Shown here piece by piece: positions 1 to 8,691 of a DNA stretch of 64,000 nucleotides. The DNA comes from Elusimicrobiota bacterium (GTDB lineage: Bacteria; Elusimicrobiota; Elusimicrobia; Elusimicrobiales; UBA9959), in NCBI GenBank assembly GCA_026388155.1, contig JAPLKI010000022.1, positions 186,001-250,000 of the forward strand. The letters are read 5' to 3'. The notes beneath the pieces are model-generated. The model saw only the letters and a list, made by a program, of their open reading frames with translations. It was not told the origin of the DNA and searched no databases. The stretch's first letter is position 1; every line of letters begins with the position of its first letter. Position numbers and translations under genes: made by a program.

Positions 1-572
1 ATTTTTTCGCCTTTTGCCAGGCGTCCGGCTATTTCAATTATCTGTTGTTCGCCCATGCCGTAAACCAGCAGGTCGGCTTTGGAGTCAAGCAGTACGCTTT
101 TGCGGATTTTGTCGGACCAGTAGTCGTAGTGGGCGAAGCGGCGCATGGTGGCTTCTATGCCGCCTAGTATCACGGGGGCGTCGGGATAGGCTTCTTTGGC
201 CCTTTGGGAATATATTATGGCGGCGCGGTCGGGGCGGCGGCCGGGCTTGGCTCCGGGGGAAAAATCGTCTTCGGAGCGGATCTTTTTGTTGTGGGTGTAC
301 TTGTTTATCATGGAGTCCATGTTGCCGGACGAGACTCCGAAGAAGAGGCGGGGTTTGCCGAATTTTTTGAAGTCGTTGCAGGTTTGCCAGCTGGGCTGGG
401 GGAGGATGGCGACGCGGTAGCCCTGGGCTTCCAATACTCTGCCCAGGAGGGCCATGGCGAAGCTTGGGTGGTCAACATAGGCATCGCCGGTAACCAGGAC
501 GATGTCAACGTAGTCCCAGCCTCTGGCTTTGACCTCTTCAGGCGTTATGGGGAGAAATTTATTGATGTTCAT
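1..572 (-). CDS. YgiQ family radical SAM protein, N-terminal part
   Basis: Partial gene: it starts at the ATG complementary to 570-572 and runs off the left edge, so only about 190 N-terminal residues are visible. Near the start it reads [17 protein letters not shown], then VAILPQPSW and, further in, [11 protein letters not shown] and [12 protein letters not shown]. These are the family signature of the YgiQ/UPF0313 proteins, in which a cobalamin-binding-like N-terminal domain precedes a radical SAM core. The CxxxCxxC iron-sulfur motif would lie beyond the window. The cellular reaction of the family is not established. The leader upstream (616-707) holds a perfect 11-bp inverted repeat. A smaller hairpin with a T-run on the minus strand lies just before the start codon. 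Confidence 0.9.
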   Translation of the reverse strand, partial: MNINKFLPITPEEVKARGWDYVDIVLVTGDAYVDHPSFAMALLGRVLEAQGYRVAILPQPSWQTCNDFKKFGKPRLFFGVSSGNMDSMINKYTHNKKIRSEDDFSPGAKPGRRPDRAAIIYSQRAKEAYPDAPVILGGIEATMRRFAHYDYWSDKIRKSVLLDSKADLLVYGMGEQQIIEIAGRLAKGEK

Positions 573-1156
573 AATGTTAAAAACCGCTGGGTTCGGGGGC
601 CTGCCAGCGAATTTATCTGAGGGGGTCGGGTCGGCCAGCGCGGCCGCCCTTATCCTCGGCCTCCTCTGACTGCAAGCCCAAGTCGGCCTCCGGAAAACCC
701 CCTCAGACAAACCCGCCGGCACCCCTCCAGGAAATCTGCCTTTTTAATTTAAGGTGTTTGTCCCCACCCAAATTATAACTTGAATGTCCCGCCCTTTCGC
801 TTTATTGTTGTTTGCAATATGGAAAATGCCTGACCGACGGGGTAAAACTCCGGCTAGATTATAACATTTTGAGGATTTTGAGAGATTGGAATACTATGGC
901 AAGTTTAGTATTATAAATGAAAGCAACTGGTCTGGTTTACAGGGAGAAGGTCAGGATATGCCCCATACCAAAAAATTGGGGACATAACACTAGTTTTGTG
1001 GTAGCGAAAATGGAATGGCGGCAGGGGGCGTTGCTTAAATGCTTAAATACTCGGCTTTCGTGTTTTTATTGTTCTCCTTGGGGATATGGGACATAACTTT
1101 GTTTCTTGGTTTATAAAAGGGTCGCGTTTGACGGGCTGAAGACGGGGAGGTTCGGG
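573..1156. other. Intergenic region with an 11-bp inverted repeat at 616-626 / 697-707
   Basis: No convincing gene. The arms TCTGAGGGGGT and ACCCCCTCAGA are perfect complements closing a GC-rich 70-nt interior. The interior contains a smaller GGCC-agcgc-GGCC hairpin. Beside it, CGCTGG/CCAGCG at about 585-609 forms a second stem, followed on the minus strand by a run of T. On the minus strand this would be a structured leader directly before the YgiQ-like gene. On the plus strand the T-run at 742-746 could end a transcript. The part 780-1100 is AT-richer and I see nothing firm in it. Confidence 0.4.
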
Positions 1157-1747
1157 ATGAATGGGGGGAAAATAATATTTTTCGGGTTGATATTAACGGT
1201 GGGTGTGTTGGCGGCGGCAAAGGGGGGGGCGGTTAATCACCTGGCCGAAGCCGATGCGCGGTGCGCTTCTATTTCATCGGGGAGCGGGGATAACAACCCG
1301 GAGTCTTCCAACCAGCGGAAAGACAATTCGCTGGATAGGGGGCAGGGCCTGGGGGATTGCTGTGGAATTTTACGGGAAATAAAGGCTGAATTCTCCGCGT
1401 GGCCGGCACAGCGCGATCAGGTGCGGTTGAAGCACTTTCAGGAAGCGATGGCGGACCTTATCGCCAGAAAACAGACTCCGTCACTGGCCGACGCTAAAGG
1501 TTTTTGCAATAGCCGGCTTTACGGCAAAAATCCACCGCCCGTAAAAGGGAAAACTGGGACGATAGCAAAAAAAATGCGCACAGGTTGTGACCTTCTTCAA
1601 CTGGCGCAGAGCGAGGCTGTCAGACGGGGCAAAATATCGCCCAGGCCCCTGAACTATTTCGACGCGGTTGCGGCTGCTAGAGTCACCGCAGCGTCTGTCG
1701 TCACACTGGAAGAAACCTGGCGCATATATGATAAGGAAAATAGGTAA
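1157..1747 (+). CDS. Secreted protein of unknown function
   Basis: Not recognised. An ATG at 1157 is preceded by GGGGAGG at 1144-1150 with 6-nt spacing, so it is preferred over the in-frame upstream start at 1106. The 196-residue product begins with a hydrophobic signal-like segment (residues 5-20) and is exported by inference. The rest is basic and contains four or five Cys, including a CC pair near residue 75. The middle looks helical, with EIKAEFSAW and KHFQEAMADLIARK. A run of eight G at 1222-1229 lies in the early coding region, just after the signal segment, and could cause slippage. The gene ends 34 bp before the next secreted protein gene on the same strand, which may be co-transcribed. 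Confidence 0.6.
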   Translation: MNGGKIIFFGLILTVGVLAAAKGGAVNHLAEADARCASISSGSGDNNPESSNQRKDNSLDRGQGLGDCCGILREIKAEFSAWPAQRDQVRLKHFQEAMADLIARKQTPSLADAKGFCNSRLYGKNPPPVKGKTGTIAKKMRTGCDLLQLAQSEAVRRGKISPRPLNYFDAVAAARVTAASVVTLEETWRIYDKENR

Positions 1748-1780
1748 GCGGCATAAAATCGTCTTATGAGAGGCGCGAGT

Positions 1781-2539
1781 ATGAAACAGTCAGGTATTAT
1801 GTTGGCGGTTTTTATGCTGCCATGCGTGGCTTTTGCGGCGGAGGGCAATCCCGCCGCGGCGGCGAAAAAAGAGAGGCAGCCGGCCGATATGGCGCTCATT
1901 TCCGCCGGACAATTCATGATGGGTTCCCCCGATGGCGTGGGAAGCGACAGCGAGCATCCGCGCCATAAAGTGAATCTTGATGCCTTCTACATCGACAAAC
2001 ATTTGGTGACTGTGGCGCAATATCGCAAATTCGCCCGGGCGACGCACAGGAAAATGTGCCAACAGCCTCCCTACAGCGCGGGCAATCATCCTGTGGTCTA
2101 CGTTGTATGGGACGACGCCGACGCCTACTGCCGCTGGGCGCGGAAGCGCTTGCCGACCGAGGCGCAATGGGAGAAAGCCGCGCGCGCCGGCACGGCTACG
2201 CGCTGGAGCTTCGGCGATGACGCGCGCCGGCTTGGCGAATACGCATGGTACGACGGCAATTCGGACCAAAAAACTCATCCGGTCGGGCAGAAAAAGCCGA
2301 ATCAATATGGGTTGTACGACATGCAGGGGAATGTGTGGGTCTGGACAGCCGACTGGTACGATAAGAATTACTATCACAACAGTCCCGAGAAGAATCCGAA
2401 GGGACCTTTGACCGGCAAAGAGCGCGCTCTGCGGGGCGGCGCGTGGAATAACCCCCCGGACAATGTCCGGGCCGCCAGCCGCGGCAGGACTACCCCCAAC
2501 TTGAGGTACGCCGCCTTCGGTTTGCGGTGCGCCCGCTGA
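1781..2539 (+). CDS. Secreted FGE-sulfatase (SUMF1/PvdO-type) domain protein
   Basis: The 252-residue product has a signal peptide (residues 1-20) followed by one FGE-sulfatase fold: MALISAGQFMMGS at the start, DAFYIDKHLVTVAQYRKF, then RLPTEAQWEKAARAG, GLYDMQGNVWVWTADWY, ALRGGAWNN and a final FGLRCAR. These are the hallmark blocks of the SUMF1/EgtB/PvdO superfamily. The two catalytic Cys of true formylglycine-generating enzymes are not at the expected positions near the C-terminus. A sulfatase-activating function is therefore unlikely; a structural or other periplasmic role is more plausible. The start at 1781 is chosen because AGAGGCG lies just upstream. Confidence 0.8.
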   Translation: MKQSGIMLAVFMLPCVAFAAEGNPAAAAKKERQPADMALISAGQFMMGSPDGVGSDSEHPRHKVNLDAFYIDKHLVTVAQYRKFARATHRKMCQQPPYSAGNHPVVYVVWDDADAYCRWARKRLPTEAQWEKAARAGTATRWSFGDDARRLGEYAWYDGNSDQKTHPVGQKKPNQYGLYDMQGNVWVWTADWYDKNYYHNSPEKNPKGPLTGKERALRGGAWNNPPDNVRAASRGRTTPNLRYAAFGLRCAR

Positions 2540-2590
2540 ACTTATGGACATAATATTGTTTTTATCAGGAACGAAAGAAAAACCGTTTCT

Positions 2591-3298
2591 ATGAGCCAAT
2601 TTACCGCGATACTGCTGGTTTCCCCGTTGGCTGACGGGAGGACTTGGGTTATTCGCAGCGAGTTCGGGTATGATGTGGGGGCGGAAGGAAGCGGGGACAG
2701 GATAGATGTTCCTATAGGGTTTAAGACGGATTTCGCTACGGTGCCGCGGCTGTTTTGGGCGGTTCTGCCGCAATGGGGATGAGGGCTTGCAACGGAATAA
2801 TATGACCATTTGGCTGAGTCGATTTTGGAGCGAGCCGAAGTGGCGTGAAGCGACGCGTACTACACGTACGTTAGCGGAACACCGCAAAGGCGTAGCCCGA
2901 AAGCGGCTCAGCCCCCTGGGGGAGGCCCATCTTTAAACCGGCTGCCGCGTTGCTCCTCAGTTACATAGGCACCGCTATGCTCCCTCGTCGCGCCTTGCAT
3001 CCGGCTCAAATATGGGCCTCCAGATGATCATATTATTCCGCTGCAAGCCCCTAACGGAAATGCCGCGGTGATACATGACTTTCTTTACTGGACGCAGAAG
3101 AGGAGCCGCAGGGAGAGCGACGATATTTTTCTTGAGGCGATGGGTGTGCTGAAGGTGTCGCCCTTTCAGAAGCTGCCGCTTTATTGGGCGGTTAGATCAT
3201 TTGGCTGGTGGGTCTGGGCGGTGAACGATCGCAAGCGCCACAGAGGGATCAAGCGGGTGGCGGGGACAATGCCTAAAAAATCGGTTGAACTGACGTAG
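2591..3298 (+). pseudogene. DUF1353 family gene interrupted by a 268-bp element
   Basis: The first part (2591-2782) encodes 63 residues ending FKTDFATVPRLFWAVLPQWG and then hits a stop. The second part, in frame from about 3053 to 3298, continues with NGNAAVIHDFLYW and a tail of about 75 residues. Together they make a full DUF1353 protein, whose family pattern is TDFASVPR-FW followed by a glycine and then AAVLHDYLY. The break falls exactly between the PQWG and NGNAAVIHD blocks. The insert is bounded by long inverted repeats, described separately. DUF1353 proteins are often phage-linked but also occur alone in chromosomes; no phage neighbours are seen. The gene is probably non-functional unless the insert is removed from DNA or RNA. 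Confidence 0.75.
2783..3050. mobile_element. MITE-like element with 31-bp terminal inverted repeats
   Basis: The ends 2783-2813 and 3020-3050 are inverted repeats matching at 28 of 31 positions, starting GGGCTTGCA. Inside are two further fold-back structures. GGCTGAG at 2812-2818 can pair with CTCAGCC near 2906, and GGCCCAT followed by an AT-rich stretch near 2927 pairs imperfectly with ATGGGCC near 3012. No ORF of useful length lies within, so it cannot encode its own transposase. It splits a DUF1353 gene, which fixes its boundaries to within a few bases. No clear target-site duplication is visible, so the exact insertion mechanism is unknown. Confidence 0.7.
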
Positions 3299-3316
3299 GG
3301 AATTTAGTTTACATAT

Positions 3317-3356
3317 AAAAACGGGCGGAGCCTTAAAAGCTCCGCCCGTTTTATTT
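3317..3356. terminator. Strong bidirectional hairpin terminator
   Basis: An 11-bp perfect stem, ACGGGCGGAGC with its complement, has a 7-nt loop. It is preceded by AAAA and followed by TTTTATTT. It lies between the end of the split DUF1353 gene and the convergent end of the hydrolase pseudogene, so it can serve both. Confidence 0.85.
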
Positions 3357-3380
3357 ATAGAAAAGCAGGTGCCTTTCCGA

Positions 3381-4399
3381 TTACAAATAGCTTTTGCTCG
3401 TGCAAGCGGCTATCTCCGGTGCGATCTGGGAGTCGAACACCTCAACGTCGATTTTCCGGTTTATGGATTTGAGAATGGTCTTGAATCCTTTGTAATAAGA
3501 CTTATGCCAGGCATGCACGTTCATCAGGTGCAGAAGATCCATGTCTATTTGCAGCCTAAGATCCATGCGGATAGCGCCCAGGCTGGTCAGATAGATTTCC
3601 GGGAACCCAAGACTTTCGTCTATTTGCACATTTAGATCGGCTGCCGGAACGATATTGGAGAAAGGGTCCCTTCTGGCCCATATATTTTTCCAGTAGCGGA
3701 GATTGACCGGCTTCGAAACCACTTTCAACAGGTGGAATTTGTTCACCTGATAATTGGTGATCGGGCTTATCATCCAGCGGGACATGAGCGGAGTGCCGAT
3801 GGTGATGAATTTGTCTATTTGGACATCGGGTCTTATTTTGGCGACCCGGTGCATAACATCGTGCATAATAACGGCGCCCCAGCTGTGAGCCAGAATGTAG
3901 ATCGGGCGGCCGGTATTTTTATAGGTGTCGTAAACCGCTATGAGCTGCGGCACGAACCTGTCCAGGGCGTTCTGGGTGTCGCTGAATGTCCTGGCCCAGA
4001 TGAACGGAACAAAATGGTAATAGCGGCGCTTTGGGGCAGTTGCTCCAGCCTATCCTGCAGGTAGGAGTCCGGATCAGGTGTCGGGTTTCCTATCGAGCTG
4101 ATAAAGCTCCCGGCTAAAATACGGGAAGACAGGCCGGGTATGGTTATTACAACGGGGTCCCCGGCTATGGGTGCGGCCTGGAAGAAACGCGGAGCCGGGA
4201 CGGGCAGACTGCTGGTCTTCGACATTTGGAGCAGATCGTCGGCGTTTAAAGATGCCAGGGCATCGGTTGTGTACGCTGCGTTGCCCGCCGCCAAATCCGT
4301 TGTATCAGAAGCAAAAAGAGCACGGGGGGCGGACAGTGTTGAGACAGATAGGAAAAAAACGGGCAATAGGGCAAGGAGTCTGCTGGCATTTTTTTTCAT
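3381..4399 (-). pseudogene. Secreted alpha/beta-hydrolase (lipase-like), single-base frameshift
   Basis: Two overlapping minus-strand frames make one protein. The N-terminal part (4399 to about 4005) has a signal peptide and a segment GDPVVITIPGLSSR. The C-terminal part has IYILAHSWGAVIMHDV, which is a nucleophile elbow of the AHSWG type with Ser as candidate nucleophile. It continues with FITIGTPLMS, as in lipase-like alpha/beta-hydrolases. Near 4005 the frame changes. Reading through with one extra base gives a continuous sequence (ILF, then FIWARTFSDTQNALDRF), so a 1-nt deletion explains the break. It could be a real null allele, a phase-off state or a sequencing/assembly error. The intact product would be about 339 residues and exported. 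Confidence 0.7.
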
Positions 4400-4753
4400 G
4401 TATAAAATCCCTTATGAACCGCTGTGCTGACAATTCAACTAACAAACATAGTATAGTGCGAAAACAGCCCGGACGTAAGAGGCGGAATGCCCCTAAAAAA
4501 AGAAAAAAAGGCCTAGTTCCAGTTGGGCCTTTTGGCACAAAGCTGCACTTCCAAGTTGAACCCGCCTTCCAATTAGAATGCGCCCACAAATCGGCTAAGC
4601 CAAAGGTTTAACTAAAGGCGTTTTTGATAAACCCCCGCTCCTGGGTCATTTATCCGAAATTTAAGGGACTTTTGAACCTTATGGGATATCAGGCAAAGGC
4701 TATATAATTTATCCAGACGGTAAATACACAGCAGTAATTAGGAGACAAACAGC
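4400..4753. other. Divergent intergenic region
   Basis: This region separates the minus-strand hydrolase gene and the plus-strand proline-rich gene, so it should hold two promoters. AAAGGCC (4507-4513) and GGCCTTT (4526-4532) form a hairpin. A TATAAT box at 4703-4708 is a reasonable -10 for the gene at 4754; no good -35 is seen at the usual spacing. No gene is seen here. Confidence 0.4.
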
Positions 4754-5359
4754 ATGAAAAAAAACAGTAAAAGCGCTTTCATCGCAATGATGGCGCTCTT
4801 AGGCTACGCGAGCTTCGCCACGGCTCAGGTAGTTTCGTTCGACACTCCCGGTGACAACTCCAAAACGATCGGTTCCATGGTAGAAACCATGCAAGCCGAA
4901 AATCGCATCAACATAGGAGGGATCATCGGAGATGTATTACATGGCAACCACGGAGACCACAACGGACCGCAGCCAGGCCCTCAGCCCGGTCCATGGCATC
5001 CGCAGCCAGGCCCTCAGCCCGGTCCATGGCATCCGCAGCCCGGACCCCAGCCCGGCCCATGGCATCCGCAGCCCGGACCCCAGCCCGGCCCATGGCATCC
5101 GCAGCCCGGACCCGGCCCCGACCCATGGCATCCGCACCCCGGACCTCATCCCGGTCCGTTCCCTCCGCCGCCTCCTCCTCCGCCTCCGCCGCCCCCTCCG
5201 CCCCAGCCGTATTGTACTGCCAGTGATACCGGCTTTGAGGAACATTGGGGAGGACATCAAGGCTGGACCAAAGAGGAAGCTTGCGGCAAATGCCTCAGTT
5301 TCCATGGTTCCTGTAATATCACCTGCCAGGGATGGCCACAGTCGTATCCGTGCAGATAA
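4754..5359 (+). CDS. Secreted proline-rich tandem-repeat protein with Cys-rich C-terminus
   Basis: The 201-residue product has a signal peptide (about 1-24, cleavage after FATA) and a short linker. Six copies of an 11-residue unit of the type HPQPGPQPGPW follow (about residues 72-136), then a run of 14 Pro. The C-terminal domain of about 50 residues has six Cys in the pattern C, C, C, C, C, C (YC, AC, KC, SC, TC, PC). The Pro/Gly/Trp/His repeats suggest an extended surface stalk and the Cys-rich end a small disulfide-bonded head. This is inference from composition; no family was recognised. A GGAG site lies at 4740-4743. A perfect hairpin terminator follows. Confidence 0.75.
   Translation: MKKNSKSAFIAMMALLGYASFATAQVVSFDTPGDNSKTIGSMVETMQAENRINIGGIIGDVLHGNHGDHNGPQPGPQPGPWHPQPGPQPGPWHPQPGPQPGPWHPQPGPQPGPWHPQPGPGPDPWHPHPGPHPGPFPPPPPPPPPPPPPPQPYCTASDTGFEEHWGGHQGWTKEEACGKCLSFHGSCNITCQGWPQSYPCR
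4967..5161 (+). repeat. Six tandem 33-bp repeats in the proline-rich gene
   Basis: Units start at 4967, 5000, 5033, 5066, 5099 and 5132. Units 1 and 2 are identical and units 3 and 4 are identical; 5 and 6 are more diverged. This pattern points to recent pairwise duplication and likely copy-number variation between strains. Confidence 0.9.
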
Positions 5360-5383
5360 GTTGAGTTTAAGTTCAAGTCGTAT

Positions 5384-5416
5384 AAAGGGCGGGAAGAAAT
5401 TCCCGCCCTTTATTTT
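5384..5416 (+). terminator. Hairpin terminator after the proline-rich gene
   Basis: A 12-bp perfect stem AAAGGGCGGGAA with a GAAA tetraloop is followed by TATTTTA, 25 bp after the stop codon. Confidence 0.9.
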
Positions 5417-5629
5417 ACCCGGAAAAGCCGTTCGCCGGTTGGCGGGTGCCGGACGAGGGGGAGCGCTGCAAAATTAAATAAAAACGCCCCGACTTTTTGT
5501 ATTATAAATAAAATGGTGGATACGGGAGCATTTTTCCGGATTTTTTCAGGCAGCAGTAAGCGTGAGGTGCGGGGACTTTCGATAATCTGCATTATATTGT
5601 CTTAAACAGGCAGCGCAGGAGGTAAACAT

Positions 5630-6667
5630 ATGGCGGAATTAATAGTGGATAGAAAGTATAAGTCCATGCTGTCGCTGAGGGAGACGGAGAGGGCCATTAA
5701 GTTTATCAAGGATGCTTTTCAGACTAATCTTGCCAGGGATTTGCGGCTGCAGAGGGTCTCGGCTCCGCTGTTCGTGCGAAAGGGCACCGGGATCAATGAC
5801 GACCTGGGCGGAACCGAGAATAAGGTGTCTTTCAGGATAAAGGACGGACGTTCAAGCGCTGAAGTGGTATTCTCACTGGCTAAGTGGAAAAGGATGGTGC
5901 TGGCCGATTATCAGTTCGGTCCGGGCGAGGGCTTGTATACCGATATGAACGCCATCCGGCCCGACGAGGATTGCCTGGACAATATCCACTCCGTGTACGT
6001 CGACCAGTGGGACTGGGAGAGGATATTGACCGGAACACAGAGGAACCTCGCCTTTTTGAAAACTATCGTCCGGAAGATATATAAGGCTTTGAAGGAAACG
6101 GAGGCCGCCGTTCATGGAAAATATCCCGGGATACGGCCCGTGCTTCCCGAAGATATAACTTTCATCCATTCCGAAGACCTGGCAAAAATGTACCCCGGGC
6201 TGACGCCCAGGGAGAGAGAGAACCGGGCCGCTAAAACCCACGGCGCCATCTTCATAATAGGCATAGGGGCCGAGCTGCATGACGGGAAAACGCACGACAA
6301 CAGGGCGCCCGATTATGACGACTGGACAACGTCCACTATCGGCGGCAGAAAGGGGCTTAACGGGGATATTTTTGTATGGTACGAGCCTCTGCAGGTCGCT
6401 TTGGAGCTAAGCTCGATGGGCATCAGGGTAAATAAAAAGGCGTTGTTGAAGCAGCTGAAAATCAAGAACGCCCTCGGCAGAAAGGGGCTTTATTGGCACA
6501 AACGGTTATTGGCCAACCGCCTGCCGCAGACCATAGGCGGCGGCATCGGCCAGTCCAGGCTCTGCATGTTCCTGCTCAAAAAACTGCATATCGGCGAAGT
6601 GCACGCCAGCGTCTGGCCCGCCCCCATGGCCGCCGTCTGCGCGAAAGCCGGTATCAGGCTGCTGTAA
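5630..6667 (+). CDS. asnA: Aspartate-ammonia ligase (asparagine synthetase A)
   Basis: This enzyme makes asparagine from aspartate, ammonia and ATP in the cytoplasm. The 345-residue length fits AsnA (about 330 in E. coli). The class II aminoacyl-tRNA-synthetase-like fold is recognisable: RVSAPLFVRKGTGINDDLGG near residue 42, VVFSLAKWKRM, GLYTDMNAIRPDED, VDQWDWE, GDIFVWYEPL and the motif-3-like GGGIGQSRLCMFLL near the end. AGGAGG at 5617-5622 sets the start at 5630. The gene stands alone, with a terminator upstream and a minus-strand operon downstream. Confidence 0.96.
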   Translation: MAELIVDRKYKSMLSLRETERAIKFIKDAFQTNLARDLRLQRVSAPLFVRKGTGINDDLGGTENKVSFRIKDGRSSAEVVFSLAKWKRMVLADYQFGPGEGLYTDMNAIRPDEDCLDNIHSVYVDQWDWERILTGTQRNLAFLKTIVRKIYKALKETEAAVHGKYPGIRPVLPEDITFIHSEDLAKMYPGLTPRERENRAAKTHGAIFIIGIGAELHDGKTHDNRAPDYDDWTTSTIGGRKGLNGDIFVWYEPLQVALELSSMGIRVNKKALLKQLKIKNALGRKGLYWHKRLLANRLPQTIGGGIGQSRLCMFLLKKLHIGEVHASVWPAPMAAVCAKAGIRLL

Positions 6668-6811
6668 AGGACAGCGGGCGAACTGTCCATGGCAAAAAAT
6701 AATTCTATTAGCGTCGGTTCGTTTCTGCGGTTTTTCGGAAGTGCCGGGGGCTTCAGACGTGCAGGGCACATACGGTAATGGCCCTTATATTTCCTGCCAG
6801 ATGGTAACTGG

Positions 6812-7450
6812 TTAATATTTTAATTCTGTTCTCTCAAGATCGCCGGCCGGAATGCCGTCAAACCGTGCGGCGCCGTCTTCCGGTCCGCGCCGGGACAGCA
6901 TTGAGATTATCTCGTCCGCGCTTAAAAATGTGGTCGGCTTTTCCCCGGGCCCGGGAAAAAATATTACCCTGTGCGCCGGCAACCCCGCTTTTTGCGCAGC
7001 CGCTATTTCGGCTGGATTTTCGCCCTGATAGACGGCCCCGTCAGGGCCTGCCGTTTTCAGGGCCTGCAGGAACAGATACGGGTTAGGCTTACGAAGTTCG
7101 TTCTTCGGCGGGAACAGCACCGCTTCGAACATGTCCCAATCGAACGGGGCCGGATCGTTCCAGCCGTTGAACAGGAATTGTTTGACCAGTTCCAGTTTCT
7201 CCGCGTTGCTGTTCCCTTCTTCTTCCGGCCAGTTTATCAGCATCCCCAGATGAAAACCGCGTGATTTTAAGTCTTTGAGGTATTTCCGGGCCCCCGGAAT
7301 GTACTTCATGTCAGTGTATTGCGGCGTGTGGTCGATCAGTGTTTTGCCCAGGTCGAAGAAAACCCAGGGGTGCGCATTCTGGGCAGCGGCGGGCGCGGCC
7401 ATCAGCGGAAGCAGTAATACCAGTTTTTTCAGTATGTATGATACGTTCAT
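6812..7450 (-). CDS. Exported HAD-like hydrolase
   Basis: The 212-residue product starts at the ATG in an ATGA overlap with the end of the MFS gene, so an upstream reading (335 residues) is a shadow. Signal peptide residues 1-22 end AAPAAAQ. Mature protein: WVFFDLGKTLIDH is HAD motif I, but the second Asp (D+2, the general acid) is Gly. Later, KPNPYLFLQAL resembles the region around the motif III Lys, and YQGENPAEIAAAQKAG matches motif IV, with GEN in place of GD. The missing acid suggests weak or altered phosphatase activity. It is the last gene of a three-gene operon. Periplasmic location is inferred from the signal peptide, which is unusual for HAD proteins of this type. Confidence 0.75.
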   Translation of the reverse strand: MNVSYILKKLVLLLPLMAAPAAAQNAHPWVFFDLGKTLIDHTPQYTDMKYIPGARKYLKDLKSRGFHLGMLINWPEEEGNSNAEKLELVKQFLFNGWNDPAPFDWDMFEAVLFPPKNELRKPNPYLFLQALKTAGPDGAVYQGENPAEIAAAQKAGLPAHRVIFFPGPGEKPTTFLSADEIISMLSRRGPEDGAARFDGIPAGDLERTELKY

Positions 7451-8691
7451 TTCGTCCTCCTGATTATCACGAACAATATGCCTATGCAGACGGCCGTCAC
7501 CAGCGCGGAAATATGAAGGAATAAATTCAACTTCCCTCCGGCCACGAACGGGGCGATCATCGGAACGATGCAGGCGCAGACGCCGCGGTCTATAAGGGAT
7601 TCCATTGAAAGCAGCGTGGCGCGGTAGCGCGAATCGGTTATGGCGTCGTTCAGTATCTGCTTTTGGATAGGATAGGCAAGGCCCGAGGCGTAAGCGAAGA
7701 TCATCAGGCCGGCGAAAGTGCCGGCTTTTCCGGATACGGCCATCAGCGACAGGCTGCCCGCGATTATAAGCGTCAGCGCGGAAACCATGTTTATATCGCC
7801 CATGACGCGCTTTGTCCATTTATGACGCATGGAGCCGGCCGCCTCAAAGATCGTCATTACGGACATTATCCACCCGTAGGAAACCAGATCGAATTTTCTC
7901 GCCTCGAGTATAGGCTGGTAGAGGTTGATCTGGCAGATCCGGCCCAGTATGAATATGCCTATTCCCTGAAGCATTAACAGCGCCAGCAACGGAGAGTTTC
8001 TGAGGATCTTGAACACAGGCAGCATGTATTCGCTCATATGCGTCCAGATCCTGGACACCCAGAATACATTTTCCTCCTCACCATTCTCTTCCCATATCCC
8101 GGAACCGCGGTCCCAGGCCTTCCGCGGCAGGATGCGGCGCTCAGGCAGCCGCTGCGCGTAGACAAACGAAAGGACGGCGCAGATAAACGTAAGCCAGTAC
8201 GGCAGGGTTATGTGCCATTTCATGGCGGCGCCTATCCCCGCCCAGCATACGACTTTCCCTACCAGGCCGTATGCCCTGGCGTTGCCTTCCGCCTGTTTAT
8301 ATACGGCCTCCGCGCCGCCGGCTTTCAGGTATTCGTAAAGATAGGCGCTTGAGGCGCCCGAGACGAACGACCGCGACAGGGCTATGAGGATAAAATGCAC
8401 GAGGAATCCGCTGTAAGACGTCCAGAAGATCGGCAGCAGATTGGAAAGCACAAGTATGGCGGCTCCCACCCGCATACTCTGGCGGTATCCCCATATATCC
8501 GCGAAAAAACCGGTAGGTATCTCAAAAAGAAAAAAAGCCAGATAGTAGAAGCTTTGTATTCCGAAGATCTGATGGTCGTTCAGGCCCATCCGCTTCTGAT
8601 ATTCGTAGAAAATAGGGAGCCACAAAAAAAGCGGGAAAAAGAACTGGAAACCGTAATATAAACGTATTATTTTCTTCAGCTCATCGCGCAT
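7447..8691 (-). CDS. MFS transporter
   Basis: The 414-residue membrane protein has about 12 predicted helices and is a major facilitator superfamily member. The motif-A-like loop GFFADIWGYRQSM between helices 2 and 3 (about residues 62-74) is clear, and the second half begins near PLLALLMLQGIG. The substrate cannot be told from sequence. Its start codon lies inside the last codons of the upstream PEP-dikinase-like gene (11-bp overlap), and its stop overlaps the HAD gene start. All three are therefore likely translationally coupled. Confidence 0.88.
   Translation of the reverse strand: MRDELKKIIRLYYGFQFFFPLFLWLPIFYEYQKRMGLNDHQIFGIQSFYYLAFFLFEIPTGFFADIWGYRQSMRVGAAILVLSNLLPIFWTSYSGFLVHFILIALSRSFVSGASSAYLYEYLKAGGAEAVYKQAEGNARAYGLVGKVVCWAGIGAAMKWHITLPYWLTFICAVLSFVYAQRLPERRILPRKAWDRGSGIWEENGEEENVFWVSRIWTHMSEYMLPVFKILRNSPLLALLMLQGIGIFILGRICQINLYQPILEARKFDLVSYGWIMSVMTIFEAAGSMRHKWTKRVMGDINMVSALTLIIAGSLSLMAVSGKAGTFAGLMIFAYASGLAYPIQKQILNDAITDSRYRATLLSMESLIDRGVCACIVPMIAPFVAGGKLNLFLHISALVTAVCIGILFVIIRRTK

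Noticed and set aside
14-620. Plus-strand reading frames at the left edge
   Set aside because: They are shadows of the minus-strand YgiQ-like gene, whose translation carries family motifs.
1790-2887. A 365-residue minus-strand frame
   Set aside because: It lies opposite the FGE-sulfatase gene and part of the inserted element, has no family motif and an improbable composition.
2591-3298. Prophage remnant, because DUF1353 is often phage-linked
   Set aside because: No other phage-like gene lies nearby.
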